From Oceanobacillus profundus (lineage in GTDB: Bacteria > Bacillota > Bacilli > Bacillales > Amphibacillaceae): DNA of 64,000 bases. Shown here piece by piece: positions 8,541 through 16,624 of this stretch. Location: contig NZ_QWEH01000006.1 of the NCBI RefSeq assembly GCF_003515705.1, positions 160,285-224,284 of the forward strand. The letters run 5' to 3'. Below the pieces are notes generated by a model. That model was not told where the DNA came from. It made no database searches and worked only from the letters and a program-made list of their open reading frames with translations. Position numbers and translations under genes: made by a program. How positions within the stretch are numbered: the first letter of the stretch is position 1; every line of letters begins with the position of its first letter.

Positions 8541-8708
8541 CTAATTTCGTCTTTTATTATCAATTTTTTCGGCTATCGAGTAGGCTATAATTTGAACCGC
8601 TACTAATGCCATAAGTATTTCGAAAGCATATTTAAGTTCAGTGGTTAAATGAATAACTAGAAGAATTAAAAATAGTATTATAAATATATATTTTACCCTT
8701 TTTACCAT
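8541..8708 (-). CDS. Small membrane protein, 55 aa
   Basis: An unrecognised 55-aa protein. It starts MVKRVKY and has two hydrophobic stretches (about residues 7-20 and 29-45) separated by LTTELKY. It ends in the charged tail EKIDNKRRN, consistent with a two-segment membrane protein. Its ATG (8706-8708) is preceded by GGGGGAAACC. It begins 42 nt after the stop of the FUSC-type exporter on the same strand and ends just before the shared terminator, so the two are probably co-transcribed and may act together. Confidence 0.6.
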   Translation of the reverse strand: MVKRVKYIFIILFLILLVIHLTTELKYAFEILMALVAVQIIAYSIAEKIDNKRRN

Positions 8709-8750
8709 AACATGGTTTCCCCCTGTTGCTTTTCTTTTTTTTCGATTGCA

Positions 8751-9725
8751 TCAATCTATCACTTCGAAAACTTTCTTTTTAATCGTTAAATAATTTTTAA
8801 TCTCAAAGTTTAAATAAAATAAGTTTGCTCTAACCTCAAATTCCTCTCTTGTTTTAGGTAATTCTGTTTCGCGAATAGACGCTTCATAATTTTCTAGCCT
8901 TTCAAGTGCACTATGTATTGTATCTCCTGAGTGCACATTTTGACTTACGTACTCAAAAAAGTCAGCAAGCATTCCCCTTTGTTTAACATGCAGATCTGAT
9001 GAAGATATAATATGAACGATTGTTACCATTTTTTTGAGGATTTCCAGCTGGTCCCCACGCATTTGCAGATAGTGATAATCTTTGTTTTCTGCCCTGAAAA
9101 GATGATTCTCTACATCTTGAATGACAATGCTTTTAGATTTATGAATGATTTCTTCTGCTTCAATAATTTCCTTCCCATCCCATTGCCTTTCATTATCTCT
9201 TAAGTAAGCTGCTAGTTCATAAAGAATGACACTAAACCGTTCTCCGATTTCAAACATATTCTTGTTAATATTTTTTTTAAAACTTGGCATGATGCTGTTA
9301 ACAAGGATAGCAATTCCCATCCCGATTAAAATAATATAAAGCTCATTTAAAAACGTCTCCAGGCTCGCTTCCTGCACCGTATAAATATGCAGAACGACTA
9401 CCATGCTTGTGATAAAACCATTCTGAATACGAGCTCTCAAAAGGATTGGGACGAATAAGAGGATAAATAGAGCAAAGGAGATTGGGTTATACCCTAATAA
9501 TTCAAAAAATAACATACCAATAATGATGGATAAAAGAGATGCGAAGAACTTTTCTTTAATTGTATTTAATGTTCTTTTCTTTGTTGTCTCAATACACATA
9601 ATGACGATAATCGCTGCAAACGTTGCAAATTCCAGCTCGATTAAACTCGCAATCCATATTGCTAACCCTGCACCTATAGCGGTTTTTATTGTCCGATAGC
9701 CCATTCCAACCATACGAAACACCAT
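8751..9725 (-). CDS. FUSC/ArAE-family (DUF939) aromatic acid exporter-like membrane protein
   Basis: A 324-aa protein. About six N-terminal membrane segments (residues 10-155) begin with YRTIKTAIGAGLAIWIASL. A cytoplasmic helical C-terminal domain (about 160-324) contains KREELP-like charged helices and ends FEIKNYLTIKKKVFEV. This is the arrangement of ArAE_1 proteins such as Bacillus YqjA. The family is thought to export aromatic or weak acids, but the substrate here is unknown. It appears co-transcribed with the 55-aa membrane protein downstream. Confidence 0.8.
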   Translation of the reverse strand: MVFRMVGMGYRTIKTAIGAGLAIWIASLIELEFATFAAIIVIMCIETTKKRTLNTIKEKFFASLLSIIIGMLFFELLGYNPISFALFILLFVPILLRARIQNGFITSMVVVLHIYTVQEASLETFLNELYIILIGMGIAILVNSIMPSFKKNINKNMFEIGERFSVILYELAAYLRDNERQWDGKEIIEAEEIIHKSKSIVIQDVENHLFRAENKDYHYLQMRGDQLEILKKMVTIVHIISSSDLHVKQRGMLADFFEYVSQNVHSGDTIHSALERLENYEASIRETELPKTREEFEVRANLFYLNFEIKNYLTIKKKVFEVID

Positions 9726-9901
9726 CCTGTAATTGTTCAGTAATTACTCCATTATAACCCATAATGGGTATCAGAATGAATCTTAGGGTTAGCACCGTAT
9801 ACAGTCGGAGGGTAGCTTGTTCCATGTAATTGTATGTCTGCCCTTTTAACGTATATGCTGCTACTTGTCTGCTCGATTACGACAATTTCCCTCTGCTGAA
9901 A

Positions 9902-9961
9902 TTGCATTTAACAAAAATACATGTTATTATTTAGATGTTAAATATTTAGATGTCTAAATAT
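9902..9961 (+). promoter_or_regulatory. Promoter with tandem MarR-type operators before the SDR operon
   Basis: TTGCAT (9902-9907), 17 nt, TATTAT (9925-9930). Just downstream is a perfect palindrome, ATATTTAGA-TG-TCTAAATAT (9942-9961). An imperfect copy, TATTTAGATGTTAAATA (9928-9944), overlaps the -10. They are probably bound by the MarR regulator encoded at the end of the same operon (11550-11969). Confidence 0.65.
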
Positions 9962-9981
9962 ATACGAAAGAGGTAATTGGA

Positions 9982-10730
9982 ATGAGATTACAAGATAAAG
10001 TAGCAATTGTTACAGGCAGTGCTTCTGGTATTGGTAGAGGGATTGCTCTTGCAATGGCAAAAGAAGGGGCGCATGTTGCCATTGTTGATGTAAATGAAGA
10101 AAAGGGAAAAACAACCTTTGCGGAAATAAATCAATATGCAGAAGGCTTACTTTTTATAAAAGATATCTCGATAAAAGAAAATATCGAGGAGATTGTTACC
10201 GAAGTTGTGAAGAAGTTTGGTAAATTGGATATCCTAGTTAATAATGCACATGTATCCAGACAGGCTCCTTTTATGGAAACAACACTTGAACACTTTGATT
10301 TATCGTTTGGAACAGGGTTTTATCCTACATTCCATTTTATGCAGGCATCTTATCCGGAGCTAAAGAAGACGCATGGCAAGGTCATTAACTTTGCATCTGG
10401 TGCGGGAATTGATGGGCAAGTGACACAAACATCCTATGCTGCAGCAAAAGAGGCAATTCGTGCAATTTCTCGAGTTGCAGCAAATGAGTGGGGACCAGAT
10501 GGAATTAATGTGAATTTAATATCACCAATTGCCCTCACGCCTGGTGTTGAACAATGGCGTGACAATGCACCTGAATTATACGATGCAATGATTAATAAAT
10601 TACCGCTTCGTCGATTAGGTGACCAGAGCAGGATATTGGCAGAACTGCTGTCTTCCTAGCAAGTACTGATTCGGATTATATTACGGGCCAAACGATCATG
10701 GTCGATGGTGGTTCAATTAAATTACGTTAA
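9982..10730 (+). pseudogene. Short-chain dehydrogenase with a single-base frameshift
   Basis: An SDR-family NAD(P)-dependent oxidoreductase. It has the TGSASGIGRG cofactor loop, an NNAH variant of NNAG and the YAAAK active-site motif. The frame runs from 9982 and stops at 10659 after RRLGDQSR. The next frame continues the expected ending without interruption from 10632 (DIGRTAVFLAS, then DYITGQTIMVDGGSIKLR), stopping at 10728-10730. A single lost G near 10631-10632 explains this. The missing C-terminal segment contributes to the cofactor pocket, so the truncated 225-aa product is probably inactive. A sequencing error is the alternative. Confidence 0.85.
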
Positions 10731-10743
10731 GGAGGAAAAAATA

Positions 10744-11478
10744 ATGGGACGATTAGATAACAAGGTTGCTATTATTACTGGTGGAGCATCAGGTATTGGT
10801 GAAGGGATGGTAGAACTATTCAGTCAAGAGGGAGCTACTGTTATTGCGGCTGATATTAATGAGACAGCACTGAAAAAGGTAAGCGAAAAAGAAAATGTAG
10901 TTGGCATGAAATTAAATGTTGCCTCTGATGAAGACTGGAAATCCTTTGCTAAAGAAGTGACCGATCGCTTTGGGAAAATTGATATTCTCGTAAATAACGC
11001 TGGTATATCATCTGAAAAGCCATACGAGGAGATTGACTTGGACGATTGGCAAAAGATGCTATCCATTAATGGCTTTGGACCATTTGCTGGTATTAAACAT
11101 GTTGCACCATATATGGCAGCACAAAACAAAGGGTCCATTATTAATATTTCATCTTACACAGCTCAAATTGGACAAGGCTTTAATCATTATTCTGCATCAA
11201 AAGGAGCGGTTCGTGCGCTATCCAAAGCGGCTGCAACAACATTTGGCCGTCAGGGGGTACGTGTGAATACACTTTTCCCTGGTATTATTGAAACACCAAT
11301 GACAGAAGCGCTGAGCACGTCAAAAGAGCTGCTTGGCCGTTTAATGCAGGCAACACCACTGCAGCGATTAGGAAAACCAGAGGATATCGCAAATGCAGCG
11401 CTATTCTTAGCATCTGATGAATCTTCTTATATCACTGGTTCTGAATTAGTTATTGACGGTGGATTTTCTGCACAGTAG
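10744..11478 (+). CDS. SDR-family oxidoreductase
   Basis: A 244-aa classical SDR with Rossmann loop TGGASGIGEG (about residues 12-21), NNAG near 83, catalytic Ser-Tyr-Lys with YSASKG near 150 and the C-terminal SSYITGSELVIDGGFSAQ. It resembles 3-oxoacyl-ACP reductase or glucose/alcohol dehydrogenases, and the substrate is not readable. The start is the ATG at 10744 behind AAGGAGGAAAA. It lies 13 nt after the restored end of the frameshifted SDR, in one operon with the MarR gene. Confidence 0.85.
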   Translation: MGRLDNKVAIITGGASGIGEGMVELFSQEGATVIAADINETALKKVSEKENVVGMKLNVASDEDWKSFAKEVTDRFGKIDILVNNAGISSEKPYEEIDLDDWQKMLSINGFGPFAGIKHVAPYMAAQNKGSIINISSYTAQIGQGFNHYSASKGAVRALSKAAATTFGRQGVRVNTLFPGIIETPMTEALSTSKELLGRLMQATPLQRLGKPEDIANAALFLASDESSYITGSELVIDGGFSAQ

Positions 11479-11494
11479 TATAGAAATATATAGG

Positions 11495-11523
11495 AAGTGC
11501 CCTCTATTTCTTAGGGGGCACTT
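11495..11523 (+). terminator. Hairpin between SDR and MarR genes
   Basis: AAGTGCCCTC (11495-11504) pairs with GGGGGCACTT (11514-11523). There is no T-run, so partial readthrough into the MarR gene is likely. Confidence 0.5.
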
Positions 11524-11549
11524 CGCTTATAGAAAGCAGGTTATACAAC

Positions 11550-11969
11550 ATGAAAGAACAAACGATTTTTGAACTGATTCATTCCATGGATCAGGTTACG
11601 AACAATTTAATCATTCAGTGGAATAAACAATTTAAAGAAAACCTTGGGATTTCGCATATTCTTGTTCTCGGCCATTTGAAGCGAAATGGCAAAAGCAGGC
11701 CATCCGATATTGCGAAGGCCTTAGGTCTAACTCCTCCATCTCTAACACACTTATCTGAAAAGCTTGTCCAACGAAAATTGGCTGTTCGGCTTGTGGATGA
11801 GAATGATCGCCGAATTATTTATTTAGCCATTACCGACGATGGAATCGAGATGGTTAAAAAAGCGCATGACGAAGGGAAAGCACTTCGCGGAAGTCTATTT
11901 GACAGGCTAACCGAGCAGGAAGTACAGCAATTATTGGTTATTTATGAGAAGTTGAATCGATTCGTATAA
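11550..11969 (+). CDS. MarR-family transcriptional regulator
   Basis: A 139-aa winged-helix regulator of typical MarR length. The recognition region is PSDIAKALGLTPPSLTHLSE, followed by the wing LVDENDRRIIYLAITDDG. N- and C-terminal helices form the dimer interface. It is last in the SDR operon, and the palindromes over that operon's promoter are the obvious binding sites, implying autoregulation and induction by a small (often phenolic) ligand. Confidence 0.88.
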   Translation: MKEQTIFELIHSMDQVTNNLIIQWNKQFKENLGISHILVLGHLKRNGKSRPSDIAKALGLTPPSLTHLSEKLVQRKLAVRLVDENDRRIIYLAITDDGIEMVKKAHDEGKALRGSLFDRLTEQEVQQLLVIYEKLNRFV

Positions 11970-12017
11970 ATTCTTCTGTAAAACGGTAGGAATAAAAAGA
12001 AATAGAAGAGATATCTT

Positions 12018-12878
12018 CTATTTCTCAAATGGAATATTCAATAACTCTGGTACGGTAACAAATTCATAGCCCTGCTGTTGCAGTGTTGGGATAATTTGGT
12101 GAAGCGATTCGATTGTATTCGTTCGATCCCCGTCCCGCTCTGCCCCATCATGCATGAGAATAATTGCACCTGGATGCATGATGTCTAATACATTGGAGGC
12201 GATAACCTCTGGCGGGTCTTCCTGCCAATCCAAAGAATCTACCGTCCAGCCAATTACGGAATAGTTCATTCTCGCAAGCTGTTCGACTAATTCATCGTAT
12301 AAGAAACCATATGGCGGTCTGAATAAATGTGTTCGGTAACCGATCATGTCATAAAGTTCATCTTCCGTTCTAATTACTTCCTGCTCCAGTGTTCCGAGAT
12401 CAGCTTCATCAACAAGATTAGGATGGAAATATGTATGGTTTCCAATTACATGTCCCTCATTTTGAATCCGCGTGACGATTTCAGGATAAGCAGCAGCTCT
12501 TGAACCTAATAAGAAGAATGTTGCCGGCACATCGTATTGGTTTAATACATCTAATACTTCATTTGTAAAACGCGGGTCTGGCCCATCATCAAACGTTAGA
12601 GCTACTTGGTTTTGATCTGAAGCGCCCTGCAAGAAAAATACATCGGGATATCGTTGCTGCAAGATCCTTAGATCAACAGGAGTCTGACGTTCTCGCTCGG
12701 AATTTTCAGGACCTCCTCGAAGGTCGGTGAAATCTTCTGCTGGTTTATCTTTCACATCTACTTGCTGCGATGAATCTTCTAAAGGTACCGCATTCGCGTT
12801 TACAGTAAAGTCATTTGTAAGATAAAAACAAAATAAAACCTCAATAGTCAAAAGCCACTTAACGATTTGTTTTTTCAT
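12018..12878 (-). CDS. Secreted polysaccharide deacetylase (NodB domain)
   Basis: A 286-aa protein with an N-terminal signal peptide (KKQIVKWLLTIEVLFCFYL, then NANA). An acidic linker and a NodB homology domain from about residue 90 follow. Motifs seen are TFDDGPD (catalytic and metal Asp), HTYFHPNL (metal His-x4-His type), RPPYG and the closing ILMHDG. It should remove N-acetyl groups from peptidoglycan or another extracellular glycan. The start follows AAGGGGATG. It is monocistronic. Confidence 0.9.
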   Translation of the reverse strand: MKKQIVKWLLTIEVLFCFYLTNDFTVNANAVPLEDSSQQVDVKDKPAEDFTDLRGGPENSERERQTPVDLRILQQRYPDVFFLQGASDQNQVALTFDDGPDPRFTNEVLDVLNQYDVPATFFLLGSRAAAYPEIVTRIQNEGHVIGNHTYFHPNLVDEADLGTLEQEVIRTEDELYDMIGYRTHLFRPPYGFLYDELVEQLARMNYSVIGWTVDSLDWQEDPPEVIASNVLDIMHPGAIILMHDGAERDGDRTNTIESLHQIIPTLQQQGYEFVTVPELLNIPFEK

Positions 12879-13171
12879 CTATTCATCCCCTTTTACGGTT
12901 ATGGGAGCATGTTTTTCAAAACACACTGTTATTTTAGGTGAAAGGGCATGATTTATGCAGTAAAAAGGGAAATAGGCTGATATCTTTTGTGAAAGATGAA
13001 AACCCATCTGGCAGCACTCATATTGGAAACTGAATTTGTATCGTTCTCGGTGGAGGTTTCTATTGCTGCTATAATTGTAAACGCTTAGCAAAATGGACGA
13101 TTTTCCTTATTCAAGTATTTTGTTACTAAAGGTAAAAAGATTTCCATAGTTTCATTCTAATTTTGACCAAT

Positions 13172-13200
13172 AAAAAAGGCGACCATAACTTGATCACCTT
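13172..13200 (-). terminator. Terminator of the GNAT gene
   Basis: On the minus strand GGTGATC pairs with GGTCGCC (two wobble pairs), followed by six T. Confidence 0.7.
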
Positions 13201-13206
13201 GTTTAA

Positions 13207-13677
13207 TCATTTTAAATTAAATTTATCCATATCTAATTGCATTACAACTCCAAATACAGGTCCAGAATCATCTATTTCCCCATTCAAGCAAAAACCAAAG
13301 GATTCATATAAATTTTGTGCTGGTTTGTTGTCAGGATGAAGACTTAAATAAATTTTCCTACAACCATATCGAGATGTAATATGCTGAATTAATAAGGGGA
13401 GAAAACGTTTTGCGTATCCATTACCTTGAAAACGGTAATCAATCATAAAACGATCTAACCAGGCACTTTCTGTTGAATACGAATACCAGCCATACATTGC
13501 ATATCCAACAAGAGTTTCCACATCATATAACCCAAAAGAAATACCGTTTTTCTCAAACTGCGATTCCGCTAAAGAAAAAGCATTGCTTTCAATAAATTGA
13601 TTTTGTTGTTCTGACACAGATAAAGCAGCGACAGAACGCCAATTTTCTGTTGTTACTTCACGAATGTGAAGAGGCAT
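13207..13677 (-). CDS. GNAT N-acetyltransferase, polyamine acetyltransferase-like
   Basis: A 156-aa GNAT protein. The acetyl-CoA loop is FQGNGYAKRFL (about residues 83-93) after the strand WLDRFMID. The late motif NKPAQNLYESFGF is typical of the family. The N-terminus (REVTTENWRSVAALSVSEQQ) and overall pattern resemble Bacillus BltD-type spermine/spermidine acetyltransferases. Substrate assignment is tentative. A weak ribosome binding site (GCTGGAAAC) precedes the ATG. Confidence 0.8.
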   Translation of the reverse strand: MPLHIREVTTENWRSVAALSVSEQQNQFIESNAFSLAESQFEKNGISFGLYDVETLVGYAMYGWYSYSTESAWLDRFMIDYRFQGNGYAKRFLPLLIQHITSRYGCRKIYLSLHPDNKPAQNLYESFGFCLNGEIDDSGPVFGVVMQLDMDKFNLK

Positions 13678-13797
13678 GTTTCCAGCTCGCTTTCTGATTA
13701 ATACGACTTAAAAGCCTTTATTATGTATATTAATGTAAATTATAGCATGTTCATTGTTTCATTGAAATAAAAGGCTGTTGAAGAAAATTGAGTTATG

Positions 13798-14181
13798 TTA
13801 TTGCTGGATTATCTGAATAAGGTTGCCACACGTATCATCAAATACAGCGATGGTGATGTCACCCATTTTAGTCGGCTCCATCGTAAACTTCACGCCCAAC
13901 TGCAATAACCGTTCATACTCTTTTTGAATATCCTCTACACCAAACATGGTTACTGGGATACCTTCTTCAAATAGTCTATTTTGATAATCCTTGGCAATTG
14001 GATTGTTATTCGGTTCAAGTACAATCTCGGTACCTTCTTGATCGTCTGGAGAAACAAGCGTAATCCATCTAAATTCTCCGGCAGGGACGTCGTGCTTTTT
14101 TACAAAGCCAAGTGTCTCTGAATAAAACTGTAATGCCTTGTTCTGATCTTCTACGAATATACTCGTAACAATGATTTTCAT
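13798..14181 (-). CDS. VOC (glyoxalase/bleomycin resistance) family protein
   Basis: A 127-aa single-unit VOC protein. The first beta-alpha-beta module is VEDQNKALQFYSETLGF, and the C-terminus DDTCGNLIQIIQQ carries the usual G-N-x-hydrophobic ending. Such proteins often dimerise and act in metal-dependent detoxification or binding. AGGAGG precedes the ATG. It lies 177 nt downstream of an ArsR gene on the same strand and is probably co-regulated with it. Confidence 0.82.
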   Translation of the reverse strand: MKIIVTSIFVEDQNKALQFYSETLGFVKKHDVPAGEFRWITLVSPDDQEGTEIVLEPNNNPIAKDYQNRLFEEGIPVTMFGVEDIQKEYERLLQLGVKFTMEPTKMGDITIAVFDDTCGNLIQIIQQ

Positions 14182-14358
14182 ATTGTTTTACCTCCTGGTT
14201 GTTGTGATGTGTGTTCTGTTCTAAAGCAAAAACCACACCGTTCGGCAGAAATTTGTTTTACCATTTCTATATCGAACTATTCGAAACGCACGCTGCGCCT
14301 TCATCCACTTTTTTCTCCCTTATTTCTACAGATATAATGTATCTTGCGTATCGTAAAA

Positions 14359-14634
14359 TTAATCTATCCATCCTTTCAGCAAGTTTTGAAGTGGCTCGTT
14401 GTTAAACATCAGTACCCGATATTTCCCCTTCCGTTTTGATGTTACAAGTCCTGCCTCTTCCAATACAGAAAGATGTTTGGCTATACCTTGTCGCGAAATG
14501 GAAAGACTGTGCTTCATAATAAGTCGTCCTGTGAGTTCATACAACGTCATCTCGTTACGTTCGGATAGTTCATCTAATATGAGCCGACGATTCGAGTCGG
14601 CAAGTGCCTTGAAAATAGCGTCTTTATTCCACAT
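14359..14634 (-). CDS. ArsR-family winged-helix regulator (leaderless transcript)
   Basis: A 91-aa protein beginning MWNKDAIFKALADSNRRLIL, with the recognition helix around ISRQGIAKHLSVLEEAGLV and wing TSKRKGKYRVLMF. No metal-binding cysteine pair is visible, so it is of the ArsR type paired with VOC or SRPBCC proteins rather than a metal sensor. The start at 14634 is chosen because a TATAAT lies just 6 nt upstream of it, leaving no room for a ribosome binding site. A longer frame to 14694 would include the promoter. Confidence 0.82.
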   Translation of the reverse strand: MWNKDAIFKALADSNRRLILDELSERNEMTLYELTGRLIMKHSLSISRQGIAKHLSVLEEAGLVTSKRKGKYRVLMFNNEPLQNLLKGWID

Positions 14635-14640
14635 GTTTTC

Positions 14641-14692
14641 ATTATAAGCAACTAATTGGTTGCCTGTCAATGAAGAGCAACTGAATAGTTGC
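14641..14692 (-). promoter_or_regulatory. Promoter with two 16-bp operators controlling the ArsR gene
   Basis: On the minus strand TTGACA (plus 14665-14670), 18 nt, TATAAT (plus 14641-14646). GCAACTAATTGGTTGC (14648-14663) fills the spacer and GCAACTGAATAGTTGC (14677-14692) lies just upstream of the -35. The shared GCAACT...GTTGC palindromes point to autorepression. Confidence 0.8.
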
Positions 14693-14808
14693 ATCTGAGC
14701 AAATTGTTACTCGGAAGAAAAACTCGACCCAGTATTTTGTACCGCAAAGGTTACACTTTTATTATCCTCCCGAGCGAAATCATTAGGAACAAACTTGGAT
14801 TAGTTTAG

Positions 14809-14857
14809 TTGGCACCTGTCAAAATTAATTATATACTTATCATATATTTTAATAATT
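14809..14857 (+). promoter_or_regulatory. Promoter and operator of the second MarR gene
   Basis: TTGGCA (14809-14814), 17 nt, TATACT (14832-14837). The 16-mer ATATATTTTAATAATT (14842-14857) recurs exactly within the large palindrome upstream of 15423, suggesting one regulator for both. Confidence 0.6.
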
Positions 14858-14879
14858 AAACAATATAGGTTGGGATGAA

Positions 14880-15281
14880 ATGCCAGAAAACAATATCGAA
14901 GTAATTATGCGAGAAATGCTTGAAATACAAAAACGGTCGCGAAGATTTGCAGACCTATTATGTGAAGGGGAGTCACTATCTCAAAATCAGCTCGTTCTCC
15001 TCATTGAAATGAAAATTAATAATGGAATGAAGGCAACTCAGATTGCTGATTTTTTCGGCGTTACTCCTGGGGCCGTAACATCAATGTGCGATAAACTAGA
15101 AAAGCTTGGGCTTATACAACGAGTAAGAGAAAGTGAAGATCGCCGTGTTGTAAAAATGATTTTAACAGAGACCGGGGAAGCTAAGGTTCATGAACTATTT
15201 CTGAAGTTCCCACAAGAAAAGTTAAAGGAAATTGAGCAGGTTTTATTGGAAGTAAATAAATTAATGAGTACGGTGTTTTAA
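14880..15281 (+). CDS. MarR-family transcriptional regulator
   Basis: A 133-aa protein. Its helix-turn-helix is KATQIADFFGVTPGAVTSMC and its wing is RESEDRRVVKMILTETG, as usual for MarR. The operator sequence at its own promoter is repeated before the next gene, so it probably represses itself and the bactofilin-like gene. A terminator follows its stop codon. Confidence 0.87.
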   Translation: MPENNIEVIMREMLEIQKRSRRFADLLCEGESLSQNQLVLLIEMKINNGMKATQIADFFGVTPGAVTSMCDKLEKLGLIQRVRESEDRRVVKMILTETGEAKVHELFLKFPQEKLKEIEQVLLEVNKLMSTVF

Positions 15282-15309
15282 GGATTTCAGTTATTGAAGT
15301 CCTTTTTTT
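15281..15309 (+). terminator. Terminator of the second MarR gene
   Basis: AGGATTTCA (15281-15289) pairs with TGAAGTCCT (15295-15303) with one wobble pair, followed by a seven-T run. Confidence 0.85.
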
Positions 15310-15336
15310 ATTATATGGAAATTTTTAAAATTGCAC

Positions 15337-15405
15337 TTGACAAAACTACAACCAATATAATTTAATTAGTATATATTTTAATAATTGAAATATATACTAA
15401 TTAAA
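15337..15405 (+). promoter_or_regulatory. Promoter with a large perfect palindrome before the bactofilin-like gene
   Basis: TTGACA (15337-15342), 18 nt, TTTAAT (15361-15366). The arms TTTAATTAGTATATATTT (15361-15378) and AAATATATACTAATTAAA (15388-15405) are perfect 18-bp inverted repeats around a 9-nt centre. They cover the -10 and start point and are a likely MarR operator. Confidence 0.7.
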
Positions 15406-15422
15406 TGATGGTGGTGTGTTTA

Positions 15423-16094
15423 ATGACAAATGTACAAAGCCAGAAGTTGCGAAGTATAACGTTTACGAGTGGATCGATTAAAGACCTAGCACCAGAGTAT
15501 GAAGTAGTAAAAATACGTGGATCTGTCTCTATACATCAAGATGTTCAGTTAAAAAGAATCACATCTCACGGATATAGTACATTTCACTCCAAAGTTAAGG
15601 TGGATCATTTCCAAAACTCCGGGTCATGCATCATGAAATCCAGCTGTGAAGCTATGGATGTTGTCAATGCAGGTAACCTAAAGATGTATTGTGGTGAAGT
15701 ATCAAAGGTTACGAGTTCCGGGAGACTGGCAATTGAACGAACCTTTATGACGGAGGAATTTGATTCAGTCGGAATCATTCGTGCTGAAGAGATTCAGGCA
15801 AAACAGTTTCAGTTAAAATTATCGGGTGAAAGTAAAATAGTGCGGCTAATCGCAGAAGAGGTAAGCGTGGAGAAGGATAAAATTTCGTTTCCTTTATTAA
15901 AGAAGATACTCGTCTGTCAGGATATCAAAGGAAAGAACATACAATTATCTTATACGGAAGCGGATAGAGTAGAGGGGGATATTGTTGTAATCGGTAAACA
16001 TTGTAAAATTCATACACTGTATTATACAGAAAGCTATTCCATTTCTCCGCATGCAGAAGTTCAGCATATTATTAGGAGGGAAAGCTCGTGGTGA
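15423..16094 (+). CDS. Bactofilin-like polymer-forming protein
   Basis: A 223-aa, cysteine-containing, beta-rich protein without signal or membrane segments. Short repeating strand units (for example VKIRGSVSIHQDV, SKVTSSGRLAIE, NIQLSYTEADRVEGDIVVIG) are consistent with a right-handed beta-helix of the bactofilin/DUF583 type. The last unit, DRVEGDIVVIGKHCKIHTLY, is the most bactofilin-like. In Bacillus such proteins assemble cytoskeletal or envelope-associated polymers. The start is the ATG at 15423 after GGTGGTG. The downstream membrane protein gene overlaps its end, so the two are coupled. Confidence 0.65.
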   Translation: MTNVQSQKLRSITFTSGSIKDLAPEYEVVKIRGSVSIHQDVQLKRITSHGYSTFHSKVKVDHFQNSGSCIMKSSCEAMDVVNAGNLKMYCGEVSKVTSSGRLAIERTFMTEEFDSVGIIRAEEIQAKQFQLKLSGESKIVRLIAEEVSVEKDKISFPLLKKILVCQDIKGKNIQLSYTEADRVEGDIVVIGKHCKIHTLYYTESYSISPHAEVQHIIRRESSW

Positions 16095-16369
16095 TATTGC
16101 AATTAACCATTCGTTTTCTGCTATTGCTAACAATCCCTGTCTTATATGTTCTTTATGTTGGATTAATGCTATGCGCATTACTGATCCTATTAGCTGGCAT
16201 ACTACGAACATTCGGTATTGAACAAATCCAAATGAGCATTTGGCAAGGAATTGAACTGCCTGCAGTATTAAGCATTCCTATATCACTCGCAGTCTCAATA
16301 CTACTCGTAATTGGCTCGCTCTATGTGAGAAGGTCGATTCGATATTGTATAGTGAGGATTAGAATTTAA
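16088..16369 (+). CDS. Small membrane protein coupled to the bactofilin-like gene
   Basis: A 93-aa protein with a GTG start that overlaps the last 7 nt of the upstream gene, so translation is probably coupled. Two or three hydrophobic segments (about residues 5-40 and 57-78) and a basic C-terminal tail (VRRSIRYCIVRIRI) indicate an integral membrane protein. It could anchor the bactofilin-like polymer. I do not recognise a family. Confidence 0.6.
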   Translation: MVILQLTIRFLLLLTIPVLYVLYVGLMLCALLILLAGILRTFGIEQIQMSIWQGIELPAVLSIPISLAVSILLVIGSLYVRRSIRYCIVRIRI

Positions 16370-16473
16370 TTAGTGTGTATTGTTGTGCTGATTTGTTTAT
16401 AACTTAAATATCTTACCTAAAAGTATAATCGTTATTCGAATTGGATTCATTATGCTTTCATAAAGTCGGGTTC

Positions 16474-16617
16474 TTACCATTCAGAATACTTGAAGATGGG
16501 GGCTTCCTCTTTCAAAGACCATTGAATTTTAGACAGCTCCCAGAAATAATTTGATTTACCTTGATCTTCATACGCGGTATATCCAATAAATGTTTCATTT
16601 TCAAGCGAAAGAACTAA
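16474..16617 (-). pseudogene. C-terminal fragment of an unidentified protein
   Basis: An uninterrupted 47-codon minus-strand reading frame ends with a proper stop at 16474-16476. It reads as natural protein: ENETFIGYTAYEDQGKS, then NYFWELSKIQWSLKEEAP and IFKYSEW. It has no start or ribosome binding site and begins immediately after an in-frame stop at the edge of the AlkD gene. The IGYTAY strand suggests a GNAT-like tail. It is probably the 3' remnant of a deleted gene. Confidence 0.45.
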
Positions 16618-16624
16618 TTAAGCC

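Noticed and set aside
12879..13091. Minus-strand frame upstream of the polysaccharide deacetylase, with a cre-like TGTAAACGCTTAGC at 13076-13089
   Set aside because: The frame does not read as protein. The cre match is only 12 of 14 and lies about 200 nt from the gene.
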